From Streptomyces catenulae (GTDB lineage Bacteria > Actinomycetota > Actinomycetes > Streptomycetales > Streptomycetaceae), in NCBI RefSeq assembly GCF_000718015.1, contig NZ_JODY01000033.1, positions 7,382-71,381 of the forward strand: a stretch of DNA of 64,000 nucleotides. Direction: 5' to 3'. The position numbers and the translations under genes are program-made. Positions within the stretch are counted from its first letter, which is position 1, and each line of letters starts with the position of its first letter. The notes under the pieces were generated by a model. It was not told where the DNA came from, searched no databases, and saw only the letters and a list, made by a program, of their open reading frames with translations. Below are positions 1-8,155 of this stretch, in pieces.

Positions 1-992
1 CGCTGTACTACGAGATCGACGAGGCGGACGCCGCCGCGGCGCCGCGCGTCCGGACGGCGAAGGACGCGTCCGGCGACGCCGCGGAGGTCCGCCGCCGCCT
101 CGCCGGGCCGCGCCGCCGCTCGCCCGCGCCCACCGTCGTCTTCTGCCACGGCTACTGCCTCAACCAGGACTCCTGGCACTTCCAGCGCGCCGCGCTGCGC
201 GGCGCGGTCCGCACCGTCCACTGGGACCAGCGCAGCCACGGCCGCTCGGGCCGCTCCCGCGCGGTCGGTGACGGCGGCGAGCCGGTCACCATCGATCTGC
301 TGGGCCGCGATCTGAAGGCGGTGCTGGACGCGGCGGCGCCCGAGGGGCCGCTGGTGCTGGTGGGGCACTCCATGGGCGGGATGACGGTGATGGCCCTCGC
401 CGACCAGTACCCGGAGTTCGTGGCCGAGCGGGTCGCGGGCGTGGCGCTGATCGGGACGTCCGCCGGGCGGCTGAGCGAGGTGGCGTTCGGGCTGCCGTCC
501 TTCGGCGTCAAGGCGTTCCACCGGCTCGCGCCCGGTCTGCTGAAGGTGCTGGGCGCCCAGAGCGATGTCGTCGAGCGGGGCCGCCGGGCCACCGCCGACC
601 TCTTCGCCGGGATCATCAAGCGGTACTCCTTCGGCACCCCGCAGGACGTCGACCCGGGCGTCGCGCGCTTCGCCGAGCGGCTCATCGAGGCCACCCCCAT
701 CGACGTCGTCGCGGAGTTCTACCCGGCCTTCGCCACCCACGACAAGGCGGCGGCGCTGGTGGCGTACGACACGGTCGCCTCGCTGGTGCTCGCCGGGGAA
801 CGCGATCTGATCACCCCGGCCGACCACAGCGAGGCCATCGCCGAACTGCTCCCCGCCACCCGCCTGCTGAAGGTGGACGGCGCCGGACATCTGGTGATGC
901 TGGAGCGCCCGGAGCTGGTCACCGAGGAGTTGGTGACCTTGATCGAGCGGGCCGCGTCGGCCGGTCGCCGGGGGCGCTCGGCGCGGGCCTGA
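1..992 (+). CDS. alpha/beta hydrolase, 5' end missing
   Basis: The reading frame is open from the first bases of the window (codons start at position 3), so the N-terminus lies outside. The visible part has the alpha/beta-hydrolase pattern: an oxyanion strand VVFCHGYCLNQ, the DQRSHGRS turn, the nucleophile elbow GHSMGG, a late acid in GERDLITP, and a terminal GAGHLVMLERPE carrying the catalytic His. It is probably a serine hydrolase of unknown substrate acting in the cytoplasm. It ends 25 bp before tsaE on the same strand. In Streptomyces this position commonly holds a hydrolase between alr and tsaE; alr is not visible here. Family is clear; substrate is not. Confidence 0.88.
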   Translation, partial: LYYEIDEADAAAAPRVRTAKDASGDAAEVRRRLAGPRRRSPAPTVVFCHGYCLNQDSWHFQRAALRGAVRTVHWDQRSHGRSGRSRAVGDGGEPVTIDLLGRDLKAVLDAAAPEGPLVLVGHSMGGMTVMALADQYPEFVAERVAGVALIGTSAGRLSEVAFGLPSFGVKAFHRLAPGLLKVLGAQSDVVERGRRATADLFAGIIKRYSFGTPQDVDPGVARFAERLIEATPIDVVAEFYPAFATHDKAAALVAYDTVASLVLAGERDLITPADHSEAIAELLPATRLLKVDGAGHLVMLERPELVTEELVTLIERAASAGRRGRSARA

Positions 993-1017
993 CCGCCGCG
1001 CCCGTACCATTTGCGGC

Positions 1018-1548
1018 ATGAGTGCCACCGCCACACAGACCCGTGTCACCGTCGAAACGCCCGAGCGGATGCAGGAGTTGGGGCGCCGGTTGGCCGCGCT
1101 GCTGCGCCCCGGCGACCTGGTGCTGCTCACCGGTGAGCTGGGCGCGGGCAAGACGACGCTCACCCGCGGCCTGGGCGAGGGCCTGGGCGTGCGCGGCGCC
1201 GTCACCTCCCCGACCTTCGTGATCGCCCGGGTGCACCCGCCGCTGACCGGCGGCCCCGCGCTGGTCCACGTCGACGCCTACCGCCTCGGCGGCGGTCTGG
1301 ACGAGATGGAGGACCTGGACCTCGATGTGTCGCTGCCGGAGTCGGTGGTGGTCGTGGAGTGGGGCGACGGCAAGGTCGAGGAGCTGTCCGACGACCGGCT
1401 GCACGTGGTGATCGAGCGCGCGGTGGGCGCGGACGCCCCGGTGGACACCGGCTGGGAGAGCGACGCCGCCGACGTCCGCACGGTGACGGTCACCGGTATC
1501 GGCGCGCGCTGGGCGGACGCCGGGGTCGCGGAGCTGACCGCGGGCTGA
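1018..1548 (+). CDS. tsaE: tRNA threonylcarbamoyladenosine biosynthesis ATPase TsaE
   Basis: 176 aa. TsaE is the P-loop ATPase of the TsaB-TsaD-TsaE complex that makes t6A at position 37 of ANN-decoding tRNAs. The Walker A motif GELGAGKTT is seen near residues 40-48, followed by the family segment TSPTFVIAR, the HVDAYRLGG strand and the VVVEWGD acidic motif. The C-terminus is longer than in the minimal family, with about 30 extra residues after the ATPase core. It starts at ATG 25 bp after the hydrolase gene, suggesting co-transcription. Its partners tsaB and tsaD follow 1.3-2.5 kb downstream, separated from it by two small genes. Confidence 0.93.
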   Translation: MSATATQTRVTVETPERMQELGRRLAALLRPGDLVLLTGELGAGKTTLTRGLGEGLGVRGAVTSPTFVIARVHPPLTGGPALVHVDAYRLGGGLDEMEDLDLDVSLPESVVVVEWGDGKVEELSDDRLHVVIERAVGADAPVDTGWESDAADVRTVTVTGIGARWADAGVAELTAG

Positions 1549-1664
1549 CCGGCGGCGCGGCGGGCGGGTGGTGCCCGGGGTGACGTGCGCCGGGCTTTTC
1601 CGACAGGCCGTCGGTAACGTGTTGCGTCCGCGGTGCCCGCCGTGGTCACATGGGAGAGGAGTAG

Positions 1665-1684
1665 AAGTTAGGTCAGCCTAACTT
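1665..1684. promoter_or_regulatory. iron-box-like palindrome (DmdR/IdeR type)
   Basis: Perfect 8-bp inverted repeat AAGTTAGG / CCTAACTT around a 4-base centre, 41 bp upstream of the small gene at 1725. Iron boxes of DmdR/IdeR-family repressors have the core TTAGG...CCTAA, which this contains. It sits where it would block transcription. The assignment to an iron regulator is by motif resemblance only. Confidence 0.6.
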
Positions 1685-1724
1685 CCCTCTCGACCCGCTT
1701 GCCCCAGGAGCCCGGGAGGCGACC

Positions 1725-1925
1725 ATGACCGCTCACGAGCCCGCCGCCGCACCGCCCGCCCGCGAGGCGTGCGACGCGCCGCCCACCATGCGCCAGCTCC
1801 TCGCGTCCTGCGCCGCCGCCACCGCCGTCTCCACACCCCCCGACGCCCCGGCCGCCCCCGCCGCCGCGCCTCCGGCCGAGCCGGACGTCCCGGCGCCGTC
1901 CACCACGGAGCGGGACGCCGCATAG
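1725..1925 (+). CDS. small Ala/Pro-rich protein downstream of an iron-box-like site
   Basis: 66 aa, ATG start preceded by a strong ribosome binding site (GGGAGG five bases upstream). The protein is low-complexity Ala/Pro except for a central segment around residues 15-35, EACDAPPTMRQLLASCAAA, holding two Cys 15 residues apart. No signal peptide, membrane segment or known domain is apparent. The neighbouring palindrome suggests iron-dependent expression. The good RBS and the operator argue that it is a real gene despite its size and biased composition. Function unknown. Confidence 0.6.
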   Translation: MTAHEPAAAPPAREACDAPPTMRQLLASCAAATAVSTPPDAPAAPAAAPPAEPDVPAPSTTERDAA

Positions 1926-2019
1926 CCCGTACGGGCGAACGCCGACCGGCCGGGCGCGATACGCGTCCCGGCCGGTCGCCGTGTGTGCGGGCAGCGGGGG
2001 AGCGGGCACCCGAAGACGT

Positions 2020-2096
2020 ACGGGCGCCCGGAACGGATGTAACCGACGCCCGGAAAAGGATCTACGGGCGCCCGGAAGAGGATTTACGGGCGCCCG
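2020..2096. repeat. 22-bp tandem repeat, about 3.5 copies
   Basis: Copies begin at 2020, 2042, 2064 and 2086 with an exact 22-bp period; copies 1 and 3 share ACGGGCGCCCGGAA and the fourth is truncated at ACGGGCGCCCG. A more diverged copy may precede them from about 2000. Each unit contains the palindrome GGGCGCCC. The array fills the gap between two convergent genes and may act as a terminator. Confidence 0.75.
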
Positions 2097-2102
2097 CGGC
2101 CG

Positions 2103-2675
2103 TCAGGCGACCACGACCACCTTGGTGCCGTTGACCGCGAAGTCCCACATCGCGGCGCCGTCGGCGCGCGACTCCCGGATGCCGCCGGTGCGCTGCGAGG
2201 CGTCCGGGTTGGGGGACGACCCGTCGACCGCCGCGCTGAAGCCGATGACCACACCGTCCACGCTGGCGAACCGCACCACGTGCTCGATGGCGATCCCGTC
2301 CGACCCGGTCACGCTCACCGACCGGGAGGCGACCGCGTAGGTGCCCATCGGCGGGGAGACCGTGCTCGGGGCGACGGCGAAGGTGCGGGTGGCGGTCTCG
2401 TCCTCGCCGACCAACCAGACCCGCTTGGCGCCGAGCGCGTAGACGATCCGCTTCCCGGCGCCGGACGCCTCGGGGACCTTCGGCGCCGCCGGGCGGTGCT
2501 CCTTCTTCGCGCCGCCGGGCTGCTGCGCGGGGTGCTTGCCCGCGCTGTCGCCGCTCTTGTGGTGCGGGTGCAGATCGGCCGGGGCGGACGCGGACGCCTG
2601 GTAGCCCAGGAAACCGACCGCGACCAGGGCCGCCGCGGTGAGCGCGGTGACGATCGTGCTGCTCCTGGCGGGCAT
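2103..2675 (-). CDS. secreted or membrane-anchored L,D-transpeptidase-like protein lacking catalytic Cys
   Basis: 190 aa with the start at 2675, chosen because GGAAGGTGG precedes that ATG; an in-frame ATG 14 codons upstream lacks a site. The N-terminus is a signal anchor (about residues 5-25), followed by a Lys/His/Pro-rich linker. The C-terminal 110 residues look like a YkuD fold: FAVAPSTVSPPMGTYAV resembles the strand-and-TPxG region, and TGGIRESRADGAAMWD followed by NGTKVVVV matches the catalytic SxGCIR...D...NGTxV region. The nucleophilic Cys is Gly (GGIR instead of GCIR) and the usual His is absent. It probably lies outside the membrane in a non-catalytic role. It sits on the opposite strand between tsaE and tsaB. 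Confidence 0.65.
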   Translation of the reverse strand: MPARSSTIVTALTAAALVAVGFLGYQASASAPADLHPHHKSGDSAGKHPAQQPGGAKKEHRPAAPKVPEASGAGKRIVYALGAKRVWLVGEDETATRTFAVAPSTVSPPMGTYAVASRSVSVTGSDGIAIEHVVRFASVDGVVIGFSAAVDGSSPNPDASQRTGGIRESRADGAAMWDFAVNGTKVVVVA

Positions 2676-2812
2676 CGCTGTGCCACCTTCCGCTGTGCGC
2701 GCTTCCGTTGTGCCCACCCCGGGGGCGAGCCGTCTCGCGGTCCGATTGACGTACTGGACGCCGACCGTAGCACCGGAAAGGGCACCGCCCGGCGCGCCGT
2801 ACGCTTGAGGGC

Positions 2813-3472
2813 GTGCTGCTCCTAGCCCTAGACACCGCCACGCCCGCCGTCACCGTCGCCCTCCACGACGGCGAGCGGGTTCTCGCCGAGTCCCGCCAGG
2901 TGGACGCGCGCCGCCACGGCGAGCTGCTGCTGCCCGCCGTCGACCGGGTGCTGGCCGAGGCGGGCGTGAAGCTCGACGCGGTCACCGACCTGGTGGTCGG
3001 CGTCGGCCCCGGCCCCTACACCGGCCTCCGCGTCGGCCTGGTCACCGCCGCCTCCTTCGGCGCCGCGCTCGGCATCCCGGTGCACGGCCTGTGCTCCCTG
3101 GACGGCCTCGCCCACGCCGCCGCCCTGGACACCCCCTTCGTCGTGGCGACCGACGCCCGCCGCAAGGAGGTCTACTGGGCCCGCTACGACGCCGACGGCC
3201 GCCGCCTGACCGAACCCGCCGTCGACCGCCCCGCCGACCTCGCCGAGCAGGTCGCCGGGGTCCCCGCGGTCGGCGCCGGAGCCCTCCTGTACGACGCGGT
3301 CTTCACCGGCGTACGGCGCGACGGCCCCGAGCACCAGTCCGGCGCCGCGCTCGCCTCCGCCGCGGTCCGCGCGCTCGCCGCCGGTGAGGAGCTGCTGCCG
3401 CCCCGGCCGCTCTACCTCCGCCGCCCCGACGCCCAGGTCCCGGCCAACTACAAGGTGGTCACCCCCCGGTGA
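2813..3472 (+). CDS. tsaB: tRNA threonylcarbamoyladenosine biosynthesis protein TsaB
   Basis: 219 aa, GTG start. TsaB is the ASKHA-fold partner that dimerises with TsaD in t6A synthesis. The N-terminal LLLALDTATPAVTVAL motif and the VGVGPGPYTGLRVGL segment (about residues 63-77) are family hallmarks. The C-terminus ends in RPLYLRRPDAQVP, typical of actinobacterial TsaB. Its stop codon overlaps the GTG start of rimI (GTGA), so tsaB-rimI-tsaD is a translationally coupled operon. Confidence 0.95.
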   Translation: MLLLALDTATPAVTVALHDGERVLAESRQVDARRHGELLLPAVDRVLAEAGVKLDAVTDLVVGVGPGPYTGLRVGLVTAASFGAALGIPVHGLCSLDGLAHAAALDTPFVVATDARRKEVYWARYDADGRRLTEPAVDRPADLAEQVAGVPAVGAGALLYDAVFTGVRRDGPEHQSGAALASAAVRALAAGEELLPPRPLYLRRPDAQVPANYKVVTPR

Positions 3473-4062
3473 GCACGACCGTCCCCGGTGCGGTGGACGC
3501 CCCCGTCCTGCGCGAGATGCGCTGGTGGGACCTGGACGCGGTGCTCGATCTGGAGCGGGCGCTCTTCCCGGAGGACGCCTGGTCGGCCGGGATGTTCTGG
3601 TCCGAGCTGGCGTACGCCCGCGGACCGGCCGCCAACCGCCGCTACCTCGTCGCCGAGAGCGGCGGCCGGATCGTCGGCTACGGCGGGCTGGCCGCCGTCG
3701 ACGGCACCGGCGACATCCAGACCATCGCCACCGCCCGCGACCACTGGGGCAGCGGCCTAGGCGCCCGGCTGCTGACCGCGCTGCTCACCGCCGCCACCGA
3801 CTTCGAGTGCCACGAGGTGCTGCTGGAGGTCCGCGTCGACAACCTCCGCGCCCAGCGCCTGTACGAACGCTTCGGCTTCGTCCCGCTCGGCTTCCGCCGC
3901 GGCTACTACCAGCCCGGCAACGTCGACGCCCTGGTCATGCGGCGCACCGCGACCGACCCGGACGCCGAGGCGCCCGACCCCGATCCGGACGCCGCTCCGC
4001 CGGTCCCCGCCGCCCCCGCCCCCGACGCCCCTCGCCCCAAGGAATCCGATCACCATGGCTGA
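3469..4062 (+). CDS. rimI: ribosomal-protein-alanine N-acetyltransferase RimI
   Basis: 197 aa GNAT enzyme; RimI acetylates the N-terminal Ala of ribosomal protein S18 using acetyl-CoA. The acetyl-CoA loop region reads [13 protein letters not shown], and the C-terminal [23 protein letters not shown] matches the RimI signature with its conserved Tyr. The last 45 residues are an acidic, Pro/Ala-rich extension not found in short RimI proteins. It overlaps tsaB by 4 bp and tsaD by 8 bp. The tsaB-rimI-tsaD arrangement is widely conserved. Confidence 0.93.
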   Translation: MSTTVPGAVDAPVLREMRWWDLDAVLDLERALFPEDAWSAGMFWSELAYARGPAANRRYLVAESGGRIVGYGGLAAVDGTGDIQTIATARDHWGSGLGARLLTALLTAATDFECHEVLLEVRVDNLRAQRLYERFGFVPLGFRRGYYQPGNVDALVMRRTATDPDAEAPDPDPDAAPPVPAAPAPDAPRPKESDHHG

Positions 4063-5206
4063 CTCTCGCGGTGGACCGCTGGTCCTCGGCATCGAGACCT
4101 CCTGCGACGAGACCGGTGTCGGCATCGTCCAGGGCCACACCCTGCTCGCCGACGCCGTCGCCTCCAGCGTCGACGAGCACGCCCGCTTCGGCGGCGTCGT
4201 CCCCGAGGTCGCCTCGCGCGCCCATCTGGAGGCGATGGTCCCCACCATCCAGCGCGCCCTGAAGGACGCCGGTGTCGCCGCGAGCGACCTCGACGGCATC
4301 GCCGTCACCGCGGGCCCCGGGCTCGCCGGTGCCCTGCTCGTCGGCGTCTCGGCGGCGAAGGCGTACGCCTACGCGCTCGGCAAGCCGCTCTACGGCGTCA
4401 ACCACCTCGCCTCCCACATCTGCGTCGACCAGCTGGAGCACGGCGCGCTGCCGGAGCCGACGATGGCGCTGCTGGTCTCCGGCGGCCACTCCTCGCTGCT
4501 GCTGGCGCCCGACATCACCTCCGACGTCCGGCCGCTCGGCGCGACCATCGACGACGCGGCGGGCGAGGCGTTCGACAAGGTCGCGCGGGTGCTGCACCTC
4601 GGCTTCCCGGGCGGCCCGGTCATCGACCGCTACGCCCGCGAGGGCGATCCGGAGGCGATCCGCTTCCCGCGTGGCCTGACCGGTCCGCGCGACGCCGCGT
4701 ACGACTTCTCGTTCTCCGGCCTCAAGACCGCGGTGGCCCGCTGGATCGAGGCGAAGCGGGCGGCGGGTGAGGAGGTGCCGGTGGCGGATGTCGCGGCCTC
4801 CTTCCAGGAGGCGGTGGTGGACGTGCTGACCCGTAAGGCCGTCCGCGCCTGCAAGGACAACGGCGTCGACCACCTGATGATCGGCGGCGGCGTCGCGGCC
4901 AACTCCCGGCTGCGGGCGATGGCCGCCCGCCGCTGCGAGGACGCCGGGATCACCCTGCGGGTGCCGCGCCCCAAGCTGTGCACCGACAACGGCGCGATGG
5001 TCGCGGCGCTCGGCGCGGAGATGGTCGCCCGGGGCCGCGCCGCCTCCGACTGGGACCTCCCCGCCGACTCCTCCCTCCCGGTGACCGAACCCCACGTCCC
5101 CGGCACCCACACCCACGACGACGGCCACGCCCACGCCCACGCCCACGGCCACAGCCATGACCACGACCATGTGCACGAGCTGAGCAAGGAGAACCTCTAC
5201 GGCTGA
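4055..5206 (+). CDS. tsaD: tRNA N6-adenosine threonylcarbamoyltransferase TsaD with His-rich tail
   Basis: 383 aa. TsaD transfers threonylcarbamoyl from TC-AMP to A37 of t[17 protein letters not shown] (about residues 12-25), the metal-binding region VNHLASHIC, the SGGHSSLLL loop, and [11 protein letters not shown] are all present. The catalytic core ends near residue 340, at the usual family length. It is followed by an unusual tail with 11 His alternating with Ala, Asp, Gly or Ser, presumably able to bind metal. ATG start; overlaps rimI by 8 bp. The tail is separate from the metal-binding His pair of the core. Confidence 0.96.
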   Translation: MADSRGGPLVLGIETSCDETGVGIVQGHTLLADAVASSVDEHARFGGVVPEVASRAHLEAMVPTIQRALKDAGVAASDLDGIAVTAGPGLAGALLVGVSAAKAYAYALGKPLYGVNHLASHICVDQLEHGALPEPTMALLVSGGHSSLLLAPDITSDVRPLGATIDDAAGEAFDKVARVLHLGFPGGPVIDRYAREGDPEAIRFPRGLTGPRDAAYDFSFSGLKTAVARWIEAKRAAGEEVPVADVAASFQEAVVDVLTRKAVRACKDNGVDHLMIGGGVAANSRLRAMAARRCEDAGITLRVPRPKLCTDNGAMVAALGAEMVARGRAASDWDLPADSSLPVTEPHVPGTHTHDDGHAHAHAHGHSHDHDHVHELSKENLYG

Positions 5207-5274
5207 CCGGGCGCACCGGCGTCCTCGCTACCCTGGCAGCGGCGGAACGGCCGGCGGCGCGCGGGGAGGCGGGC

Positions 5275-5640
5275 ATGGACTGGTTCTGGTGGGTCTTCAT
5301 CTTCTTCATGGCGGGCGGTTTCGCGAAGGTCGCCGACACCGCGCGCGGCGCGCTGCGCACCCGCCACGAACGCCGTATGGAGCGCCTGGAGACCGACCGC
5401 GCGCGCCGCGCCGAGCTGGCCGCCGCCCAGGAGCCGCCCAAGCCGGTCTGCGGCTGTACCCACCATCTCGCCAAGCACGACAAGAGCGGGAAGTGCCACG
5501 AGCCGGTGGAGCGCCCGGTCGCCTGGGACGCCGACCACCGGCCGGTGCGCTACGAGGCCGGTCCCTGCGCCTGCCAGCAGTACGTCGGCCCGCAGCCGCT
5601 CGCCCAGATCTACGCCGAGGACCTCACCGACCAGGCGTGA
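5275..5640 (+). CDS. small membrane-anchored Cys/His-rich protein
   Basis: 121 aa, ATG start. The first 20 residues, beginning MDWFWWVFIFFMAGG, form one membrane segment. A charged helix (RHERRMERLETDRARRAEL) follows, then a Cys/His-rich region: CGCTHHLAKHDKSGKC at about residues 60-76 and PCACQQYVGP at about 103-112. The Cys pairs look able to hold a zinc or an iron-sulfur centre. It does not match a family I can name. Its end overlaps the convergent methyltransferase gene by 17 bp. It lies 68 bp after tsaD and may share its transcript. Confidence 0.75.
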   Translation: MDWFWWVFIFFMAGGFAKVADTARGALRTRHERRMERLETDRARRAELAAAQEPPKPVCGCTHHLAKHDKSGKCHEPVERPVAWDADHRPVRYEAGPCACQQYVGPQPLAQIYAEDLTDQA

Positions 5641-6844
5641 CGGGTGCCTGCGCCGGGTGCCCGAGCAGCATCGCGGGCGCCCCGGCGACCCGGGTGAGGA
5701 AGACCGTGCAGTGGTTCCGTCCGCCGAGCTTCAGCTTCTTGCGCAGCTCCTCGGGCTCCACCGCCGACCCGCGCTTCTTGATCACGGCGACGCCCACCTC
5801 CCGCTCCCGCAGCAGCGCCCGCAGCTTCTTGACGTTGAACGGCAGCACGTCGGTGATCGCGTAGGCGGTGGCGTACGGCGTCGGGGTCAGGGCGTCCGCG
5901 GTGACATAGGCGATCGTCGGGTCGATGAGCCGCCCGCCGACCTGCCGGGCGACGTCCGCGACGAGATGGGCGCGGATCACCGCGCCGTCCGGTTCGTAGA
6001 GCCACCCGCCGACCGGTCCCGGCTCCGGGTCGGGCAGGTCCGCGCCGAGCAGTGAGTCCCCGGCGGGCAGCAGCGTCGCCCGGCGGCCACCCGGCCGGAC
6101 CGCCCCGGGCGCGTCGGCGGCGGGCCCGAACCACAGCACCGCCTCCTTCACATCGCCGCCGTCGGAGATCCACTCGGTCTCGGCGTCCGCGGGCAGCGCC
6201 TCGTGCGGGACGCCCGGCGCGATCTTCAGCGCCGCGTACGGCGCGGTGCGGGCCGCGTCGATCGCCCAGGAGAGCGGCGGGGAGTACGCCTCGGGGTCGA
6301 AGATCCGGCCGCCGCGCGCCTTGGTGCGCCGGGCCGGGTCGACGAAGACCGCGTCGTAACCGGCGGTGTCGGTCCCGGTGACGTCGGCGCAGCGGACCTC
6401 GATCAGGTCGGCGAGCCCGAGCGCGTCGGCGTTGGCGCGGGCGGCGGCGCAGGCCAGCGGGTCCCGGTCGACGGCGAGCACCCGGATCCCGGCGCGGGCC
6501 AGCGCCAGCGCGTCCCCGCCGATGCCCGCGCACAGATCGGCGACGGACCGGACGCCGAGCGCGGCGAGGCGGGCGGCGCGGTGCTCGGCGACGGCGGTAC
6601 GGGTGGACTGCTCGACGCCGTTGGGCGTGAAGTACATCCGCCGGGCGTCCGCCCCGAACTTGGCCGCGGCGCGCTGGCGCAGCCGCGCCTGGCCCAGCGC
6701 GGCGGAGACCAGCGCGGCCGGATGGTCGCGGCGCAGCCGGGTCGCGGTGGCCAGTTCGTCGGCCGGGTCGTGGTCGTGCAGGGCGTCCAGCAGCGCCTGC
6801 CCCTCGGGGGTGAGCAGCGCGGCGAAGGAGTCGGGATCGGTCAC
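5624..6844 (-). CDS. class I SAM-dependent methyltransferase with THUMP-like C-terminal domain
   Basis: 406 aa with a GTG start at 6844 (TDPDSFAALLTPEGQ). Upstream in-frame ATGs exist, but the extra sequence is Pro/Arg-rich and unlike protein. SAM motif I is DLCAGIGGDALALARAG with AVDRDPLAC after it; motif IV appears as DAVFVDPARRT. The C-terminal part (FNVKKLRALLREREVGVAVIKKRGSAVEPEELRKKLKLGG) matches the THUMP-like domain of this actinobacterial family. It probably modifies RNA, but the target is unknown. Convergent with the small membrane protein gene before it. Confidence 0.85.
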   Translation of the reverse strand: MTDPDSFAALLTPEGQALLDALHDHDPADELATATRLRRDHPAALVSAALGQARLRQRAAAKFGADARRMYFTPNGVEQSTRTAVAEHRAARLAALGVRSVADLCAGIGGDALALARAGIRVLAVDRDPLACAAARANADALGLADLIEVRCADVTGTDTAGYDAVFVDPARRTKARGGRIFDPEAYSPPLSWAIDAARTAPYAALKIAPGVPHEALPADAETEWISDGGDVKEAVLWFGPAADAPGAVRPGGRRATLLPAGDSLLGADLPDPEPGPVGGWLYEPDGAVIRAHLVADVARQVGGRLIDPTIAYVTADALTPTPYATAYAITDVLPFNVKKLRALLREREVGVAVIKKRGSAVEPEELRKKLKLGGRNHCTVFLTRVAGAPAMLLGHPAQAPVTPGR

Positions 6845-7128
6845 CGTCCCATCATTCCTCGCCGCCGCCGGACGGTGACGGACGGGCCTCACGGGGAGCC
6901 GGTACGGACCCGCGGCGGGGCCCCCGGGGCGTCCCCGCGCCCGCCCCCGAGCCGCCGCCGTCCATCCCGTACGGCCCGGCGGTACGTCGCTGACCTGCCA
7001 TGACCCGCTCGGCGTAGGGCGGGCGGGGCCGTCGGGTGGACGGCGCGCGGGGCGGCGTGGGCCGGTCGGTTGACCCTGCCGCGTGGCGCGCGGCGGCGCG
7101 CAGAAAGCCGCTGCCACTATCCGGCGTT

Positions 7129-8079
7129 ATGCAGCTAATCAGACTTTTCTCGCATTCCGGGTGCCCCGGACCGGGCCGCCCGACGGCGCGCCGGACGCGC
7201 ACCCTGGCCGCCGTCGGCGCCCTGAGCCTGCTCGCCGTCGGCTGCTCCGCCGCCGCGACCCCCTCCCCCCAGGACAACGCCCCCGCCCACGGCCGCCCCG
7301 CCGTGGCCCCCGCCGCCCGCGCCCTGCTCACCCAGGCCAAGCTGATCGAACGGGCCCAGGCCCGCCGCGACGCGGTCGCCGCCCGCTGGGGGCTCGACGA
7401 GGCGCCGCTGGAGCCGCCCGAGCCGCCCGCCGCCAAACCCCACATCACCACCGAGCCGGTCTTCGCCCGCGGCGACGACCCGGACCTCCCCACTGCCATC
7501 TCCCGCGTCCCCACCGACCGGAAGATCGTCTTCCTGACGCTGGACGACGGCTACGACAAGGACCCCGAGTTCCTGCGGATGACGAAGGAGCTGCACATCC
7601 CCTACAGCGCCTTCCTCAGCGACTACCTCGCCAAGGCGGGCAAGGGCTACGGCTTCTTCCGCACCGTCCAGCAGCAGGGCAACGGCGTGCACAACCACAC
7701 GCTGCACCACCCCTACCTGCCCGGACTGAGCGACGCCCAGCAGCGCAAGGAGATCTGCGGGCAGCAGGAGTACCTCACCCGCGAGATGGGCCGCACCCCG
7801 CGGCTCTTCCGGCCCCCCTACGGGGACTACACCCACGAGACCCTGAAGATCGCCGCGTCCTGCGGCATCTCCGTCGTCCCGCTGTGGGCCGAGGAGTTCT
7901 TCCCCGACCACGTCGACTACAGCCGCGGCGACGGGAAGCTGCACCCCGGCGACATCATCCTCAGCCACTTCCGGGGCCGCGAGGACTGGCAGGCGACCAT
8001 GCCCGACCTGCTCCGCAACGTCCTGCGCACCGCCACCGAGCAGGGCTTCGCCGTCGCCCGTCTGGAGGACTACGTCTGA
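7129..8079 (+). CDS. polysaccharide deacetylase lipoprotein (NodB domain)
   Basis: 316 aa, starting at the ATG of MQLIRLF. A lipoprotein signal ends in LLAVGC, so the protein is probably anchored outside the membrane. The NodB domain shows motif 1 FLTLDDGYDKD, motif 2 HNHTLHHPYL (metal-binding His) and motif 3 RLFRPPYGDYT; the C-terminal HPGDIILSHF matches the motif with the last catalytic His. It probably removes acetyl groups from cell-wall or extracellular polysaccharide. It is divergent from the methyltransferase across a 284-bp gap and convergent with the FtsW/RodA gene. Confidence 0.9.
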   Translation: MQLIRLFSHSGCPGPGRPTARRTRTLAAVGALSLLAVGCSAAATPSPQDNAPAHGRPAVAPAARALLTQAKLIERAQARRDAVAARWGLDEAPLEPPEPPAAKPHITTEPVFARGDDPDLPTAISRVPTDRKIVFLTLDDGYDKDPEFLRMTKELHIPYSAFLSDYLAKAGKGYGFFRTVQQQGNGVHNHTLHHPYLPGLSDAQQRKEICGQQEYLTREMGRTPRLFRPPYGDYTHETLKIAASCGISVVPLWAEEFFPDHVDYSRGDGKLHPGDIILSHFRGREDWQATMPDLLRNVLRTATEQGFAVARLEDYV

Positions 8080-8155
8080 GCCGCAGACCGCCCGGCACCT
8101 CCGGGCACCCGCCGGAGCCCGCCCTCTACGGGTGGTCGGGGACGGCCGGGGGCCG

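Noticed and set aside
2280..2985. Long open frames on both strands around the L,D-transpeptidase-like gene
   Set aside because: They are alternate-frame shadows of that gene and of the start of tsaB; no domain pattern.
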